Position numbers and translations under genes: made by a program. DNA of 64,000 nt from Actinomadura sp. NBRC 104412 (lineage in GTDB: Bacteria; Actinomycetota; Actinomycetes; Streptosporangiales; Streptosporangiaceae): assembly GCF_030269515.1 (NCBI RefSeq), contig NZ_BSTM01000004.1, positions 310,001-374,000 on the forward strand. Reading direction: 5' to 3'. Of the stretch, positions 29,522-38,765 are shown one piece after another; the stretch's first letter is position 1; each line of letters begins with the position of its first letter. A model generated the notes under the pieces. The model saw nothing but the letters and a program-made list of their open reading frames with translations. It had not been told where the DNA came from and did not search any database.

Positions 29522-30487
29522 TCATCGGGCCACCAGGTAGGAGAAGACGCTTTCGAGGGACTCGTCGGAGGGCGAGACCTCCCACAGCCGGACGCCGGCG
29601 TCGCGGGCCAGCCGTGGCAGGAGCCAGGTGAACCGCTGGAAGTCGACCGCCTCCACGCGCAGGCCCTTCTCGGTGAGCTGGACGCTGCGCGCCGAGCCGT
29701 CCGCGATGACGGCGGCGGCCAGCCGGCGGTCGTCGCCGGAGCGCACCATGAAGATGTGCGGGCGGTCCGTCATCAGCCGGCGGATCTTGCGGAAGTCGCC
29801 GGAGGCGGCGTGCCGGCCCGCCACGACCACCTCGATGTGCTGGGCCAGCCGCTCCACCTCCTCCAGGATGTGCGAGCTGAACAGGATGGTCCGGCCCTCG
29901 GCGGCCATCCGGCGGATCAGCTCCATGAGCTGGAGGCGCTGCCGCGGGTCCATCCCGTTGAACGGCTCGTCCAGCAGCAGCACCGGCGGATCGTGGACCA
30001 GGGCGGACGCCATCTTGATCCGCTGCTTCATGCCCTTGGAGTAGCCGCCGATCGTGCGGCCGGCCGCGTAGTCCATCTCCACCAGCGCGATCGCCCGCCG
30101 CGCCGCCCCGGCCGGGTCGGGCAGCCTGTGCAGCTTGGCCATCGCCAGGATGAACTGCCACCCGGTGAGGAAGTCGTAGGCGGTCTCACGCTCGGGCACC
30201 AGGCCGAGCCGCCGGTAGACGTCCGGGTTCTTCCAGATCGGCGCGCCGTCCAGGGTGACCGTCCCGGACGAGGGGGGCAGGAAGCCGCCCATCATGTGGA
30301 TCAGCGTCGACTTGCCCGCGCCGTTCGGCCCCAGCAGGCCCGTCACGCCCGGCCCGATCGTCATCGAGATCCCGTTGACCGCCACCACGTTCCCGTACCA
30401 GCGGGACACGCCCTCCAGCCGGAGTTCGGCCGTGCCGCCCCCAGGGGAGGGCTTCCGGAAGTTTTGAACGGCCTCGCCGCTGCTCAT
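29522..30487 (-). CDS. ABC transporter ATP-binding protein
   Basis: 321 residues. Walker A GLLGPNGAGKSTLIHMMGGF, Q-loop region PERETAYDFLTG, signature IGGYSKGMKQRIKMASALVH, Walker B PPVLLLDEPFNGMDP and the His switch ILFSSHILEEVE. The C-terminal 90 residues form the extra domain found in bacitracin/multidrug-type exporters. The ATG at 30487 overlaps the stop of the upstream permease by four bases; the open frame continues to 30553 without coding support. Confidence 0.93.
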   Translation of the reverse strand: MSSGEAVQNFRKPSPGGGTAELRLEGVSRWYGNVVAVNGISMTIGPGVTGLLGPNGAGKSTLIHMMGGFLPPSSGTVTLDGAPIWKNPDVYRRLGLVPERETAYDFLTGWQFILAMAKLHRLPDPAGAARRAIALVEMDYAAGRTIGGYSKGMKQRIKMASALVHDPPVLLLDEPFNGMDPRQRLQLMELIRRMAAEGRTILFSSHILEEVERLAQHIEVVVAGRHAASGDFRKIRRLMTDRPHIFMVRSGDDRRLAAAVIADGSARSVQLTEKGLRVEAVDFQRFTWLLPRLARDAGVRLWEVSPSDESLESVFSYLVAR

Positions 30488-31362
30488 GAAAGCCCCGCCT
30501 TCCGGAACCGCGCGTACAGGACGGCGACCGAGCCGGCCGCCAGGCCCAGGCACATCGCCAGCGCCACCAGTCCGCCGGGCAGCCCGGGCGCGATGGCGAT
30601 CGAGGAGCTCTGCGCGCCCAGCAGCCGCACCTGGACGATGTCGACCAGGTTGAACGGCGCGAACAGCCCGGCCCAGCCCGCCAGGGACCAGTTGGACTCC
30701 ATCTCCGCGAGCCCCTGAATGATCGCGACGAAGGCCGCGGTGACCAGGTACACGGCGATGACGGCCGCGACGCCGAACCCGCGGCGTGGCGTGAACGCCG
30801 CGACCACCAGCCCGATCGCCCCCAGCACCAGCGCGTACAGGGCGCAGCCGACCAGCGCGGTGAGAAAGCGCACGAGCTGCTCGCCCGGGTCGGGCGCGCT
30901 GGTCACCAGGCCGCCCGCGTACAGGACGGTGATCGGCACCGCCATCAGCGCGAACAGCGCCGTCACCATGGCGCCCAGCTTGGCCAGGACGAAGTCCAGA
31001 TGGCCCACCGGGCGGGAGAAGTACAGCGGGATCACGTGGAAGCGCAGCTCCCGCGAGGCCAGCACCGGCGCCTGGGTGGCCATGAAGATCGCGATGATCG
31101 CCTGGAGGGTCGGCGCGTACGAGGCGTAGCGCATCAGCGTCTCCGCCTCCTTGGTGAGCGCGAACGCCGCCACCGAGCCCGCGGCGGGCAACAGCATGAT
31201 CGCGGCCAGGAGGAACGGCATCACCTTCGCCCGCGCCGGTCGGCCGAGACCGTAGGCGGCCCGCAGGTTGTGCAGGTACAGCGACCGCGTCATGTACGCG
31301 CGGCCCAGCCTGCGGCCCTCGTAGTGCCGGTAGCCGATGTCGTGGATCGTGCTGACGCTCAT
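30484..31362 (-). CDS. ABC-2 type transporter permease
   Basis: 292 residues with about six spans and the ABC-2 exporter element SRELRFHVIPLYFSRPVGHL between the second and third. A short soluble N terminus (MSVSTIHDIGYRHYEGRRLG) precedes the first span. The ATG at 31362 overlaps the stop of the upstream ATPase gene by four bases, and its own stop overlaps the next ATPase, so the genes are translationally coupled. Confidence 0.88.
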   Translation of the reverse strand: MSVSTIHDIGYRHYEGRRLGRAYMTRSLYLHNLRAAYGLGRPARAKVMPFLLAAIMLLPAAGSVAAFALTKEAETLMRYASYAPTLQAIIAIFMATQAPVLASRELRFHVIPLYFSRPVGHLDFVLAKLGAMVTALFALMAVPITVLYAGGLVTSAPDPGEQLVRFLTALVGCALYALVLGAIGLVVAAFTPRRGFGVAAVIAVYLVTAAFVAIIQGLAEMESNWSLAGWAGLFAPFNLVDIVQVRLLGAQSSSIAIAPGLPGGLVALAMCLGLAAGSVAVLYARFRKAGLS

Positions 31363-32324
31363 CGCGGAGCCCCCTGAGGCGCGTAGTCCACGGGAGGCGG
31401 CGGCGCTCCCCCGCCCTCCGGGCCGGGCGGCCCGGTGGCGAAGACCTCCTCGATGCGGTGCCTGCGCTGCTCCATGCGGACCAGCCGCAGCTCCAGCTCG
31501 GCCACGGTGTCGCGGATGAGGTCGTAGGTGGACTCCCCGGCGATGTCGACGAGCAGGAACCGTCCCTCGGGACGCACCGAGAGGCCCGCGTCGTACAGCC
31601 GCTGCCCGAGCGCGTCGCGCCCCTCGTCGACCTCGACGGTCAGGACGCCGCTCGCCGTGGTGTACGCCTCGACCGCCTGGGACCGCAGCAGCCGGCCGCC
31701 ATCGATGATCACCACATGGTCGCAGACGCGTTCGAGCTCGCCCAGCAGGTGGGAGGTGACCAGCACGCTGATGCCGAACTCGGTGCCGATCCTGCGGATC
31801 AGGTCGAGCATCTCGTCGCGGCCGGCCGGGTCGAGCCCGTTGGTGGGCTCGTCCAGGAAGATCAGCTGTGGGTCGTGGACGAGGGCCTGCGCCAGCTTGA
31901 CCCGCTGCCGCATGCCGGTGGAGTAGCCGCCGATGGGACGGTAGCGCTCCTCGTACAGGCCCACGTGCCGCAGCGTGTCGGCGGCGCGCTCGCGGGCGGC
32001 GGTCGGCGGCAGCCCGCACATCCGCGCCATGTGGACGACGAACTCGGTGGCCGAGACGTCGGGCGGCAGGCACTCGTACTCGGGCATGAACCCGACCCGC
32101 TCCCGGATCGCCTCGCCCTCGCGGGCGATGTCCAGGCCCAGGACGGACGCGCGGCCCGAGGTGGGCGGCAGCAGCCCGAGCAGGATCTTGATGAGCGTGG
32201 ACTTGCCCGCCCCGTTGGCCCCGACCAGGCCGACGACGCCGGGCTCCACGGCCACGGAGAGGGCGTCCAGCGCGGTCACCCGGGGGAACCGCATCGTCAG
32301 CGCGTCGGTCGCGATGATCGGCAT
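31359..32324 (-). CDS. ABC transporter ATP-binding protein
   Basis: 321 residues. Walker A GLVGANGAGKSTLIKILLGL, signature IGGYSTGMRQRVKLAQALVH, Walker B PQLIFLDEPTNGLDP, His switch VLVTSHLLGELERVCDHVVI, then an additional C-terminal domain ending in a Gly/Pro-rich tail. It is the first ATPase of the two-module exporter; it resembles the second (29522) in length and motifs, suggesting an old duplication. One base separates it from the DUF389 gene upstream. Confidence 0.93.
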   Translation of the reverse strand: MPIIATDALTMRFPRVTALDALSVAVEPGVVGLVGANGAGKSTLIKILLGLLPPTSGRASVLGLDIAREGEAIRERVGFMPEYECLPPDVSATEFVVHMARMCGLPPTAARERAADTLRHVGLYEERYRPIGGYSTGMRQRVKLAQALVHDPQLIFLDEPTNGLDPAGRDEMLDLIRRIGTEFGISVLVTSHLLGELERVCDHVVIIDGGRLLRSQAVEAYTTASGVLTVEVDEGRDALGQRLYDAGLSVRPEGRFLLVDIAGESTYDLIRDTVAELELRLVRMEQRRHRIEEVFATGPPGPEGGGAPPPPVDYAPQGAPR

Positions 32325-32325
32325 G

Positions 32326-33321
32326 TTATGAACCTAGTCCCCTGCCGGCACCCAGACGTCCCTCTGGAGAGCCATGACGCCTCGGGAACATCCCCTTCCT
32401 TCGGAGGAACAGCGTCCATATCCATCGTTGCAGGAGGAGCGTGAGCGTGCCCGCGATGATCATGCCGGCCACGTTGACGCCCAGTTGCAGTAGCGACCCG
32501 GTGACCTCGGTGCCGTGCTCCAGCGCCAGCGCCACCCCCAGGTTCCCCGCGGCGGGGACGGTGGTCACCGAGATGAACACGCCCACGAGCGCCGACGACT
32601 TGCCCGAGGTCAGCGACAGCACGCCGCCCACGCCCGCCAGCAGCGCCACGATGAACGACCACCGGTCGGGACTGTAGATGAACGCGGTCATGGGACGCGA
32701 CTCCGGCAGCCGGTCGAACTCGATCACCCCGATCCAGCGGGAGACCAGCGCGCAGACGTAGGTGACCAGGACGGCCAGCATGAACCCGACGACCAGTGTG
32801 CGCAAAGCGACCAGGATCCGGCGGCCATGGCCGTGCAGCAGGCCGTAGCAGATCGCGGCGATCGCGCCGAACTCCGGGCCGAGCACCATCGCGCCGACCA
32901 CCAGCACCGGCGAGTCGATCAGCGCGGCGATCCCGGCCAGTTGCGTGGCCAGCACCAGGAACACCAGGAACGACCAGGTCATCCTGCTGTCGTCCTCGGT
33001 GCGCCGCTCCAGTTCCTCCCAGACCACCGCGTCGTCGCCGTGGCCGGGCGCGCGCAGCTCGGCCGCCTCGGCGCCGCTGGACAGCGACAGGTCGATGTGC
33101 TCGAACGAGATCGCCCCGTCCCGTTCGATGCCCAGGCCCTGCAACTCCTCGATGACCTCGTTCGCCGACTCGCGCGCGATGTCCGCGGTGACCAGGTCGC
33201 CACGGGGGGACCGGGCCGCGCCCGGCAGGACGACGACGTTGGTGGCGCCCGTGCAGCCCGCGAGGACGGCGCAGACCGCGTCGGTACGGTCCTCCGGCAC
33301 GATCGCTCTCAAGTGCAGCAT
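32326..33321 (-). CDS. DUF389 membrane protein
   Basis: About 331 residues. A soluble N-terminal domain (LHLRAIVPEDRTDAVCAVLA and an alpha/beta stretch to residue 110) is followed by six or seven membrane spans, with the family core SPVLVVGAMVLGPEFGAIAA and SGKSSALVGVFISVTTVPAA. Members of DUF389 are integral proteins of unknown role. Translation may start at 33321 or at the ATG at 33339. It lies upstream of, and almost touching, the ABC exporter genes, so it may be the first gene of that operon. Confidence 0.85.
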   Translation of the reverse strand: MLHLRAIVPEDRTDAVCAVLAGCTGATNVVVLPGAARSPRGDLVTADIARESANEVIEELQGLGIERDGAISFEHIDLSLSSGAEAAELRAPGHGDDAVVWEELERRTEDDSRMTWSFLVFLVLATQLAGIAALIDSPVLVVGAMVLGPEFGAIAAICYGLLHGHGRRILVALRTLVVGFMLAVLVTYVCALVSRWIGVIEFDRLPESRPMTAFIYSPDRWSFIVALLAGVGGVLSLTSGKSSALVGVFISVTTVPAAGNLGVALALEHGTEVTGSLLQLGVNVAGMIIAGTLTLLLQRWIWTLFLRRKGMFPRRHGSPEGRLGAGRGLGS

Positions 33322-33414
33322 CCCCACATGGTGCCGCATCGCGGACCGCGCCCCATCAGTAAAGTCCGGCAAAGCGGGGACAATGCGACGGTACAGATGA
33401 AGGCGGGTGAAGGC

Positions 33415-34077
33415 ATGCCGTGGCCCAGGGCGACGACGGCCGTCCTGCTGGCACTCGCCACGGGCGTGGCCGGGTGCAGCGTGGAGGTGGGCCTGTCGGA
33501 CGATCCCTCAGCGGGAGCCGCGTCCCCACGGGTGTCGTCCACCGCGCGTTCGGTCCGCGACCTGGAAAGCCTGCGGGTCGCGACGGAACGGCCCGGCGGC
33601 GGCTACGACCGCGACCGCTTCGGCACCCGCTGGAAGGACATCGACCGCAACGGCTGCGACCAGCGCAACGACGTCCTCGCCCGTGACCTGCGGGACGTAC
33701 GCAAACGCGGGGACTGCGTCGTCGTCGCCGGGACGCTGCACGACCCCTACACGGGCAGGACGATCACCTTCGTCAAGTCCGACGCCGACGAGGTGCAGAT
33801 CGACCACGTCTACCCGCTCGCGCTGGCCTGGCGGATGGGCGCCTCGGAGTGGGACGAGGACCGCCGCGAACGCTTCGCCAACGACCTCGACAACCTGCTC
33901 GCCGTATGGGGCGTCCCCAATCGCCAGAAGGGCGACTCCGGCCCCGGCGAGTGGAAGCCGCGCACGGCGTTCCAGTGCGACTACGCCGCCAGGTACGTCG
34001 CGGTCGCCAAGGAGTACGGGCTTCCCGTCACCCGCGCCGACCGCGACGCCCTGCGGGCCTTCACCGAGAGCTGCTGA
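33415..34077 (+). CDS. Predicted lipoprotein with HNH nuclease-like domain
   Basis: 220 residues. A signal peptide (MPWPRATTAVLLALATGVAG) ends at a lipobox-like VAGC, so the mature protein should be a surface lipoprotein. The folded part has VQIDHVYPLALAWRMGASEW and FANDLDNLLAVWGVPNRQKG followed by PGEWKPRTAFQCDYAARYVA, matching the DUF1524/GmrSD C-terminal HNH pattern (DH…N…N). Relatives are secreted nucleases of actinomycetes. Two Cys in the core and one at the C terminus may form disulfides. Start at 33415 chosen for the signal peptide; an ATG at 33397 adds six residues. Divergent from the DUF389 gene. Confidence 0.82.
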   Translation: MPWPRATTAVLLALATGVAGCSVEVGLSDDPSAGAASPRVSSTARSVRDLESLRVATERPGGGYDRDRFGTRWKDIDRNGCDQRNDVLARDLRDVRKRGDCVVVAGTLHDPYTGRTITFVKSDADEVQIDHVYPLALAWRMGASEWDEDRRERFANDLDNLLAVWGVPNRQKGDSGPGEWKPRTAFQCDYAARYVAVAKEYGLPVTRADRDALRAFTESC

Positions 34078-34097
34078 TCATCCGCCGGCGGCGCCGA

Positions 34098-34439
34098 TCA
34101 CTCGGTGATGTCGAGGCGGCCGACCTTCAGGTGCTTGATCTCGACCGTTCCCGCCTGCAGATGGTGGACGACCGCGCGCTTGACCACCAGCTTGCCGATG
34201 GCGACCGCGCCGACGGCCAGCGCTCCCAGCGCCATCGAGCCCAGCGCCAGCGACCCGAAGGCGTTGCCCGCCCGCACCGTGAACCCCGTGGCCGACGCCC
34301 CGGTGACCGTCGCCCCGGTCGCCCGCGCCCCCACGCCGCGTTCGGTACGGACCCGCGGCAGCGCCTTGCGCTTGCGCCCTTCCTCGGCTTGCCCGGCCTG
34401 CTCGGCCGTCTCGTTCGGCTCGTTCGACTCGCTGCTCAT
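34098..34439 (-). CDS. Small protein with five-residue repeats
   Basis: 113 residues. An acidic, polar N terminus (to about 30) is followed from about residue 36 to the end by a strict five-residue rhythm of small and branched residues, for example LALGS, MALGA, LAVGA, VAIGK, LVVKR, then VEIKH, LKVGR and LDITE. That periodicity is what a pentapeptide-like right-handed beta-helix shows, although the canonical A(D/N)LxX motif is not followed. No signal peptide; the central part could be mistaken for a membrane span. Co-directional with, and 30 bases upstream of the stop side of, glmM. No family recognised. Confidence 0.6.
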   Translation of the reverse strand: MSSESNEPNETAEQAGQAEEGRKRKALPRVRTERGVGARATGATVTGASATGFTVRAGNAFGSLALGSMALGALAVGAVAIGKLVVKRAVVHHLQAGTVEIKHLKVGRLDITE

Positions 34440-34469
34440 CTGATCACCCTATTCCCGGCTCGTTCCCCG

Positions 34470-35813
34470 TCAGGCGAGGACGGTACGGACGACCTCGGCC
34501 AAGCGGTCGGCGGTCGCGCTGGCCTGCTCCTCCGAGGCGGCCTCCACCATGACGCGGACCATGGGCTCGGTGCCGCTGGGACGGATCAGCACCCGCCCGT
34601 TGTCGCCCAGCTCCGCCTCCGCCTCGGCGACGGCCTTGGCCAGCTCCGGGGAGCCGCCCGCACGGGACTTGTCGACGCCCTTCACGTTCACCAGCACCTG
34701 CGGCAGCCGGGTCATCACCTTGGCCAGCTCGTCCAGCGGGCGCCCGCTGCGCGCCATCGCCGCGATCAGGTGCAGGCCGGTCAGGACGCCGTCGCCCGTC
34801 GTGGCATGGTCCAGCATGATCACGTGGCCGGACTGCTCGCCGCCGAAGACGAACCCGCCCTCCTTCATGGCCTCCAGCACGTACCGGTCGCCCACCGCCG
34901 TCTCCACGACGTCGATCCCCGCGCCACGCATCGCGATCTTGAAGCCGAGGTTGGACATCACGGTGGCCACGACGGTCTCACCGGTCAGCCGTCCCGACTC
35001 CCGCAGGTCCATCGCCAGGATCGCCATGATCTGGTCGCCGTCCACCGGCTCGCCGTCGGCGGTCACGGCCAGGCAGCGGTCGGCGTCGCCGTCGTTGGCG
35101 ATGCCCACGTCCGCGCCGTGCTCGCGCACGGCCTTCTGCAGCGCCTCCAGGTGGGTGGATCCGCAGCCCGAGTTGATGTTGAGCCCGTCCGGGGCCGCGC
35201 CGATCGCGATCACATCGGCGCCGGCCCGGCGCAGCGCCTCGGGCGCCACGTCGGAGGACGCGCCGTTGGCACAGTCGACCACCACGCGCAACCCGTGCAG
35301 CGACACCGGCACCGTGCTCAGCAGGTGCGCCACATACTGCTCGACGGCGCCGTGCGCGTCCCTGACGCGGCCCACCAGGGACCCGGTGGGCGCGTCCCAG
35401 TCCTGGCCGAGCGTCCCCTCGATCCTGTCCTCGATCTCGTCCGGCAGCTTGTAGCCGCTGCGGTCGAAGAACTTGATGCCGTTGTCGGGAGCGGGATTGT
35501 GCGAGGCCGACAGCATCACGCCGAGGTCGGCGTCCAGTGCGTGGGTGAGGTACGCGACCGCCGGGGTCGGCAGCACCCCCAGCCGCAGCACCTCCACGCC
35601 CGCGCTGGCCAGCCCGGCCACCACCGCGGCCTCCAGGAACTCCCCCGAGGCGCGCGGGTCGCGCCCGACCACGGCCACGGGACGATGCCCCTCGAACGCG
35701 CCCGCCTCACCCAGGACCCGTGCCGCCGCGACGGACAGGTCCATGGCCAGCGGCGCGGTCAGATCGCGGTTGGCGAGCCCGCGCACCCCATCGGTCCCGA
35801 AGAGACGACCCAC
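34470..35813 (-). CDS. glmM: Phosphoglucosamine mutase
   Basis: 447 residues, full length. Active-site phosphoserine loop [18 protein letters not shown], metal-binding [16 protein letters not shown], sugar-binding GGEQSGHVI and phosphate-binding [15 protein letters not shown] are all in place. It converts glucosamine 6-phosphate to the 1-phosphate, following GlmS toward UDP-GlcNAc. GTG start ([18 protein letters not shown]). Downstream of rplM-rpsI on the same strand, as in other actinobacteria. Confidence 0.98.
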   Translation of the reverse strand: MGRLFGTDGVRGLANRDLTAPLAMDLSVAAARVLGEAGAFEGHRPVAVVGRDPRASGEFLEAAVVAGLASAGVEVLRLGVLPTPAVAYLTHALDADLGVMLSASHNPAPDNGIKFFDRSGYKLPDEIEDRIEGTLGQDWDAPTGSLVGRVRDAHGAVEQYVAHLLSTVPVSLHGLRVVVDCANGASSDVAPEALRRAGADVIAIGAAPDGLNINSGCGSTHLEALQKAVREHGADVGIANDGDADRCLAVTADGEPVDGDQIMAILAMDLRESGRLTGETVVATVMSNLGFKIAMRGAGIDVVETAVGDRYVLEAMKEGGFVFGGEQSGHVIMLDHATTGDGVLTGLHLIAAMARSGRPLDELAKVMTRLPQVLVNVKGVDKSRAGGSPELAKAVAEAEAELGDNGRVLIRPSGTEPMVRVMVEAASEEQASATADRLAEVVRTVLA

Positions 35814-36111
35814 TGTTCAACTCCCGATACGAACAAGAGACCGCGGGACACCTCCGGAACGCCGGTTCGCCGGATCCACGCGGTCGAGCCCAGAGCGCGC
35901 CCCGTCCGGCGCGCGGTCGATCTTGTGCCCGTATCCGCGGCAAGCATGCCCGGTCGTCCCGGACGTCCTGGACGGACGGCGCGCGTCCACGGGTGACCCG
36001 ACCGCAGGCGCGCGGGTGCGTCGCTTCGCGGTCGTCTGTCATGAAGGCCATGAAAGCAGCCGGACCCGGCCCGCATGGCGCTCTTCGCGTGGCCGGATGC
36101 CGCCGTACCGC

Positions 36112-36185
36112 GTGCAGAGGGCGCACGAGGCGTCCAGAGTGCACAGGGCAGACGGCGCACAGGGTGCACGGGGCGCACGGGCCAT
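36112..36185. repeat. Degenerate short tandem repeat
   Basis: A low-complexity run of GCACAGGG, GTGCACGGGG and GCGCACGGG variants, about 9-11 bases each. Possibly a decayed microsatellite between rpsI and glmM. Confidence 0.5.
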
Positions 36186-36215
36186 GCGGGAGCGGAGAGC
36201 GGGCCGGAAAGCGGA

Positions 36216-36283
36216 CGAGCCGCCGCACCCTGCCGCCGGCCATGGGGACCGGCCGCGGAAACGCCATGGGGTGCGGCGGCTCG
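36216..36283 (-). terminator. rplM-rpsI terminator hairpin
   Basis: CGAGCCGCCGCACCC (36216-36230) pairs perfectly with its complement at 36269-36283, a 15-base-pair stem; the 38-base loop contains a smaller GCCGG/CCGGC stem. It begins eight bases after the rpsI stop. There is no T tract. Confidence 0.7.
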
Positions 36284-36291
36284 TACTGCGA

Positions 36292-36807
36292 TCAACGCTT
36301 GCTGTACTGCGGAGCCTTACGGGCCTTCTTGAGACCGGCCTTCTTCCGCTCGGGCACCCGCGCGTCGCGGGTGAGGAAGCCGGCCTTCTTCAGCGCCGGG
36401 CGGTGCTCGATGTTGGCGAACTGGAGCGCCCGCGCGATGCCCAGCCGCAGCGCGCCGGCCTGGCCGGTGGTGCCACCGCCGTTCACCCGTGCCAGCACGT
36501 CGAACTGCCCCTCCAGGCCCAGCAGCACGAACGGCTCGTTCACGATCTGCTGGTGCACCTTGTTGGGGAAGTACTGGTCGAGGGTGCGGCCGTTGATGGT
36601 CCATTTGCCCTCGCCGGGGACGATCCGCACCCGGGCGATGGCCTGCTTGCGGCGTCCGGTGCCGGCGGCGGGGCCGGTCGCGACCGGCTGGCCCAGGTAG
36701 CCGGTGTCCGCGGCCTCCGGGGTCTCGGTGGTGTACTCCGACGGCGCGTCCTCGTACGAGTCGTACTCGACGCCCTCGGCGGACGTCTCGGCGGCGGGCT
36801 CGGTCAC
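36292..36807 (-). CDS. rpsI: 30S ribosomal protein S9
   Basis: 171 residues, long for S9 because of an acidic N-terminal extension of about 45 residues (rich in Glu, Thr and Ala) ahead of the core [19 protein letters not shown]. The core ends with the conserved basic tail [12 protein letters not shown], which reaches the P-site tRNA. Similar extensions are common in actinobacterial S9. Second gene of rplM-rpsI, 138 bases after rplM. Confidence 0.97.
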   Translation of the reverse strand: MTEPAAETSAEGVEYDSYEDAPSEYTTETPEAADTGYLGQPVATGPAAGTGRRKQAIARVRIVPGEGKWTINGRTLDQYFPNKVHQQIVNEPFVLLGLEGQFDVLARVNGGGTTGQAGALRLGIARALQFANIEHRPALKKAGFLTRDARVPERKKAGLKKARKAPQYSKR

Positions 36808-36945
36808 GGTTCTCCTTGGGGTCTTCTAGCCAGGGCGGCGGGCCCGGTGTCGTTCGTCGGGTGCCCCGGCGGCCACTGTTTCGAGTCCGGCCGCGCGCTC
36901 GCCGGCGCGGGCCGGTGCCACCGCGCGAACGGCGGCGGGATGTCG

Positions 36946-37389
36946 CTACTGCTTGATCTGGGTGATCTCGAACGGCACGGGCTTCTGCGCCTGGTGCGGG
37001 TGGTCCGGACCGGCGTAGACCTTGACCTTGCCGAACATCTTCCGGCCGAGGGAGTTCTTGGGCAGCATGCCCTTGATCGCCTTCTCCACGGCCCGCTCGG
37101 GGTGCTTGCGGATCAGGTCGGCGTAGGTCACCGAGCGGAGCCCGCCCGGGTAGCCCGAGTGCCGGTAGGCACGCTTCTGCTCGAGCTTGTTGCCGGACAG
37201 CGCCACCTTCTCGGCGTTGACGACGATGACGAAGTCACCGGTGTCGAGATGGGGCGCGTAGATCGGCTTGTGCTTACCCCGAAGCAGCTGCGCGACCTGA
37301 CTGGCGAGCCGACCCAGCACGACATCGGTCGCGTCGATGACGTACCACTGACGCTGCACGTCAGTGGGCTTTGGGGTGTACGTGCGCAC
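36946..37389 (-). CDS. rplM: 50S ribosomal protein L13
   Basis: 147 residues with [38 protein letters not shown] and [20 protein letters not shown]. An early-assembly 23S rRNA-binding protein. Starts at GTG 37389 ([15 protein letters not shown]). First gene of the rplM-rpsI operon, with a candidate promoter about 215 bases upstream. Confidence 0.98.
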   Translation of the reverse strand: MRTYTPKPTDVQRQWYVIDATDVVLGRLASQVAQLLRGKHKPIYAPHLDTGDFVIVVNAEKVALSGNKLEQKRAYRHSGYPGGLRSVTYADLIRKHPERAVEKAIKGMLPKNSLGRKMFGKVKVYAGPDHPHQAQKPVPFEITQIKQ

Positions 37390-37802
37390 GGTCGTAGCCT
37401 TCGTTTCTCGTCGACTTTCTCAGCGGATTCCTGCTCGCGCCGATCAGAGGCTGATCCGACCAGGCGCTCCCGGGAGACCGGTGATCCGGATCCGCGCGAG
37501 CCGACGGACAGCCGACGACGGCTGACGACAGCCGACGACGCGGAGGACACCGGCGATTCGCGGCCCGCCCGAGGACAGGCGTCACCGCATACAGCAGTAG
37601 GTCAGCATACCCGGCCGCAGGGGCGCTGGGCAAAGTGAGCCGGGCCCGCACCAGGTGATCGTCTTTTTGAGGGATTGCCGGGACGTAAGTGGCCTATCGG
37701 GATAAAGTTCGCGCGACCGGTCCATCACGGCGACGCCGGCCAGGCCCTGCCGCACGGCAGGTGCCAACGACGCTGTGCCGACGAGAACCGGGAGCCCCGC
37801 CG
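37390..37802. other. Divergent control region, 413 bases
   Basis: Between rplM (minus) and the CAP-domain gene (plus). It contains a candidate rplM promoter (37604-37633) and two copies of ACAGCCGACGACG at 37508 and 37528 in the rplM leader, separated by a GGCTG arm that could pair with AGCC, so the leader RNA may be folded. No coding frame is convincing. Confidence 0.4.
37604..37633 (-). promoter_or_regulatory. rplM: Candidate rplM promoter
   Basis: On the minus strand TTGCCC, 18 bases, TATGCT. The -10 box is good and the -35 box fair. It would give a leader of about 210 bases before the rplM start. Confidence 0.4.
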
Positions 37803-38648
37803 ATGCCGACCTACCCCGCCGGACCCACCGAAACGCACCGTCCCGGCCGCGACCGGGACGACGACCGCCGCCCGTCAGGACACCGCGTCGGCGGCCGCTC
37901 CAGAAGGCGGCCGGACCGGCGCTCCGGCCCCAAGCGCGCGCTGACCATCACGGCCGTGGCCGCCGCCTCGGCCCTCGCCGTCGGGACCGGCGTGGCCCTG
38001 GATCGGCTCGTCCTCCCCGAGTTGCGGTCCGAGCCCGTCTTCGCGGGACGGGCGGCGCCCGGGAACGCCCCTCCTCCGCCCGGCACCGACCTCGGCACGC
38101 GCCGGGACGCGGCCGACGCGGACCCTGTCCCGTCGCCCGGCGAGAGCGCCCTGCCCCTCAAACCCCTCCCGGGCGGTACGAAACGCGCGACCCCGCGTCC
38201 GGAGGAGTCGAAGTCCGCGAGTCCGGGCGGCGGGTCGTCCGGCGGCGGCACCCCCCGCGTCGGCGGAGCGACCGTGGCCGAGACCACCGTGGTGACCCTC
38301 ACCAACAAGGAGCGGGCCAAGGAGGGCTGCTCGCCGCTGCGGATCGACGCGAAGCTCATGCTCGCGGCCAAGCGGCACTCGGCGGACATGGCGGCGCACA
38401 ACTACTTCGACCACACGTCCCGCAACGGCGACAGCCCGTGGGACCGCATGGAAGCGGCCGGGTACTCCCAGCCCGGGGCCGAGAACATCGCCAAGGGCTA
38501 CGCCACCCCGGCGGCCGTGGTGCAGGGGTGGATGAACAGCCCCGGGCACCGCGCGAACATCCTCAACTGCAAGCTCCGGGCGATCGGCGTCGGGATGGCC
38601 CAAGGCCCCGGCGGCCCCTACTGGACGCAGAATTTCGGCTGGGTCTAG
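37803..38648 (+). CDS. CAP (SCP/PR1-like) domain protein, membrane anchored
   Basis: 281 residues. A basic cytosolic N terminus rich in Arg and Asp, one membrane span (about 46-66, TITAVAAASALAVGTGVALD), a Pro/Gly linker and a C-terminal CAP domain (about 160-281): LTNKERAKEGCSPLRIDAKL, AAKRHSADMAAHNYFDHTSR, GAENIAKGYATPAAVVQGWM, NSPGHRANILNCKLRAIGVG. The conserved His and Glu of the CAP cavity are present, and two Cys may form a disulfide. Outside-facing; function of bacterial CAP proteins is mostly unknown. ATG at 37803 preferred (GGGAG upstream); frames from 37689 are possible. Confidence 0.88.
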   Translation: MPTYPAGPTETHRPGRDRDDDRRPSGHRVGGRSRRRPDRRSGPKRALTITAVAAASALAVGTGVALDRLVLPELRSEPVFAGRAAPGNAPPPPGTDLGTRRDAADADPVPSPGESALPLKPLPGGTKRATPRPEESKSASPGGGSSGGGTPRVGGATVAETTVVTLTNKERAKEGCSPLRIDAKLMLAAKRHSADMAAHNYFDHTSRNGDSPWDRMEAAGYSQPGAENIAKGYATPAAVVQGWMNSPGHRANILNCKLRAIGVGMAQGPGGPYWTQNFGWV

Positions 38649-38765
38649 ACCCCTGACCGGCGGCATGTGACCTTTCCCAAACCAGCCGCGCTGCGTTCTT
38701 CCCCATGTCATGGTGTTGTTCCGTTAGGTCAGCTACCAGACGAAGGGAACGGTAAGGTCCGACCC

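Larger units (their letters stand above)
35814..36291. other. Gene-free region of 478 bases
   Basis: Lies between rpsI and glmM on the minus strand. It holds the rpsI terminator hairpin (36216-36283), a stretch of degenerate repeats (36112-36185) and presumably the glmM promoter. Several frames are open only because of base composition. Confidence 0.5.

Noticed and set aside
38049..38711. Minus-strand frame opposite the CAP-domain gene
   Set aside because: Shadow frame; the CAP motifs on the plus strand are unambiguous.
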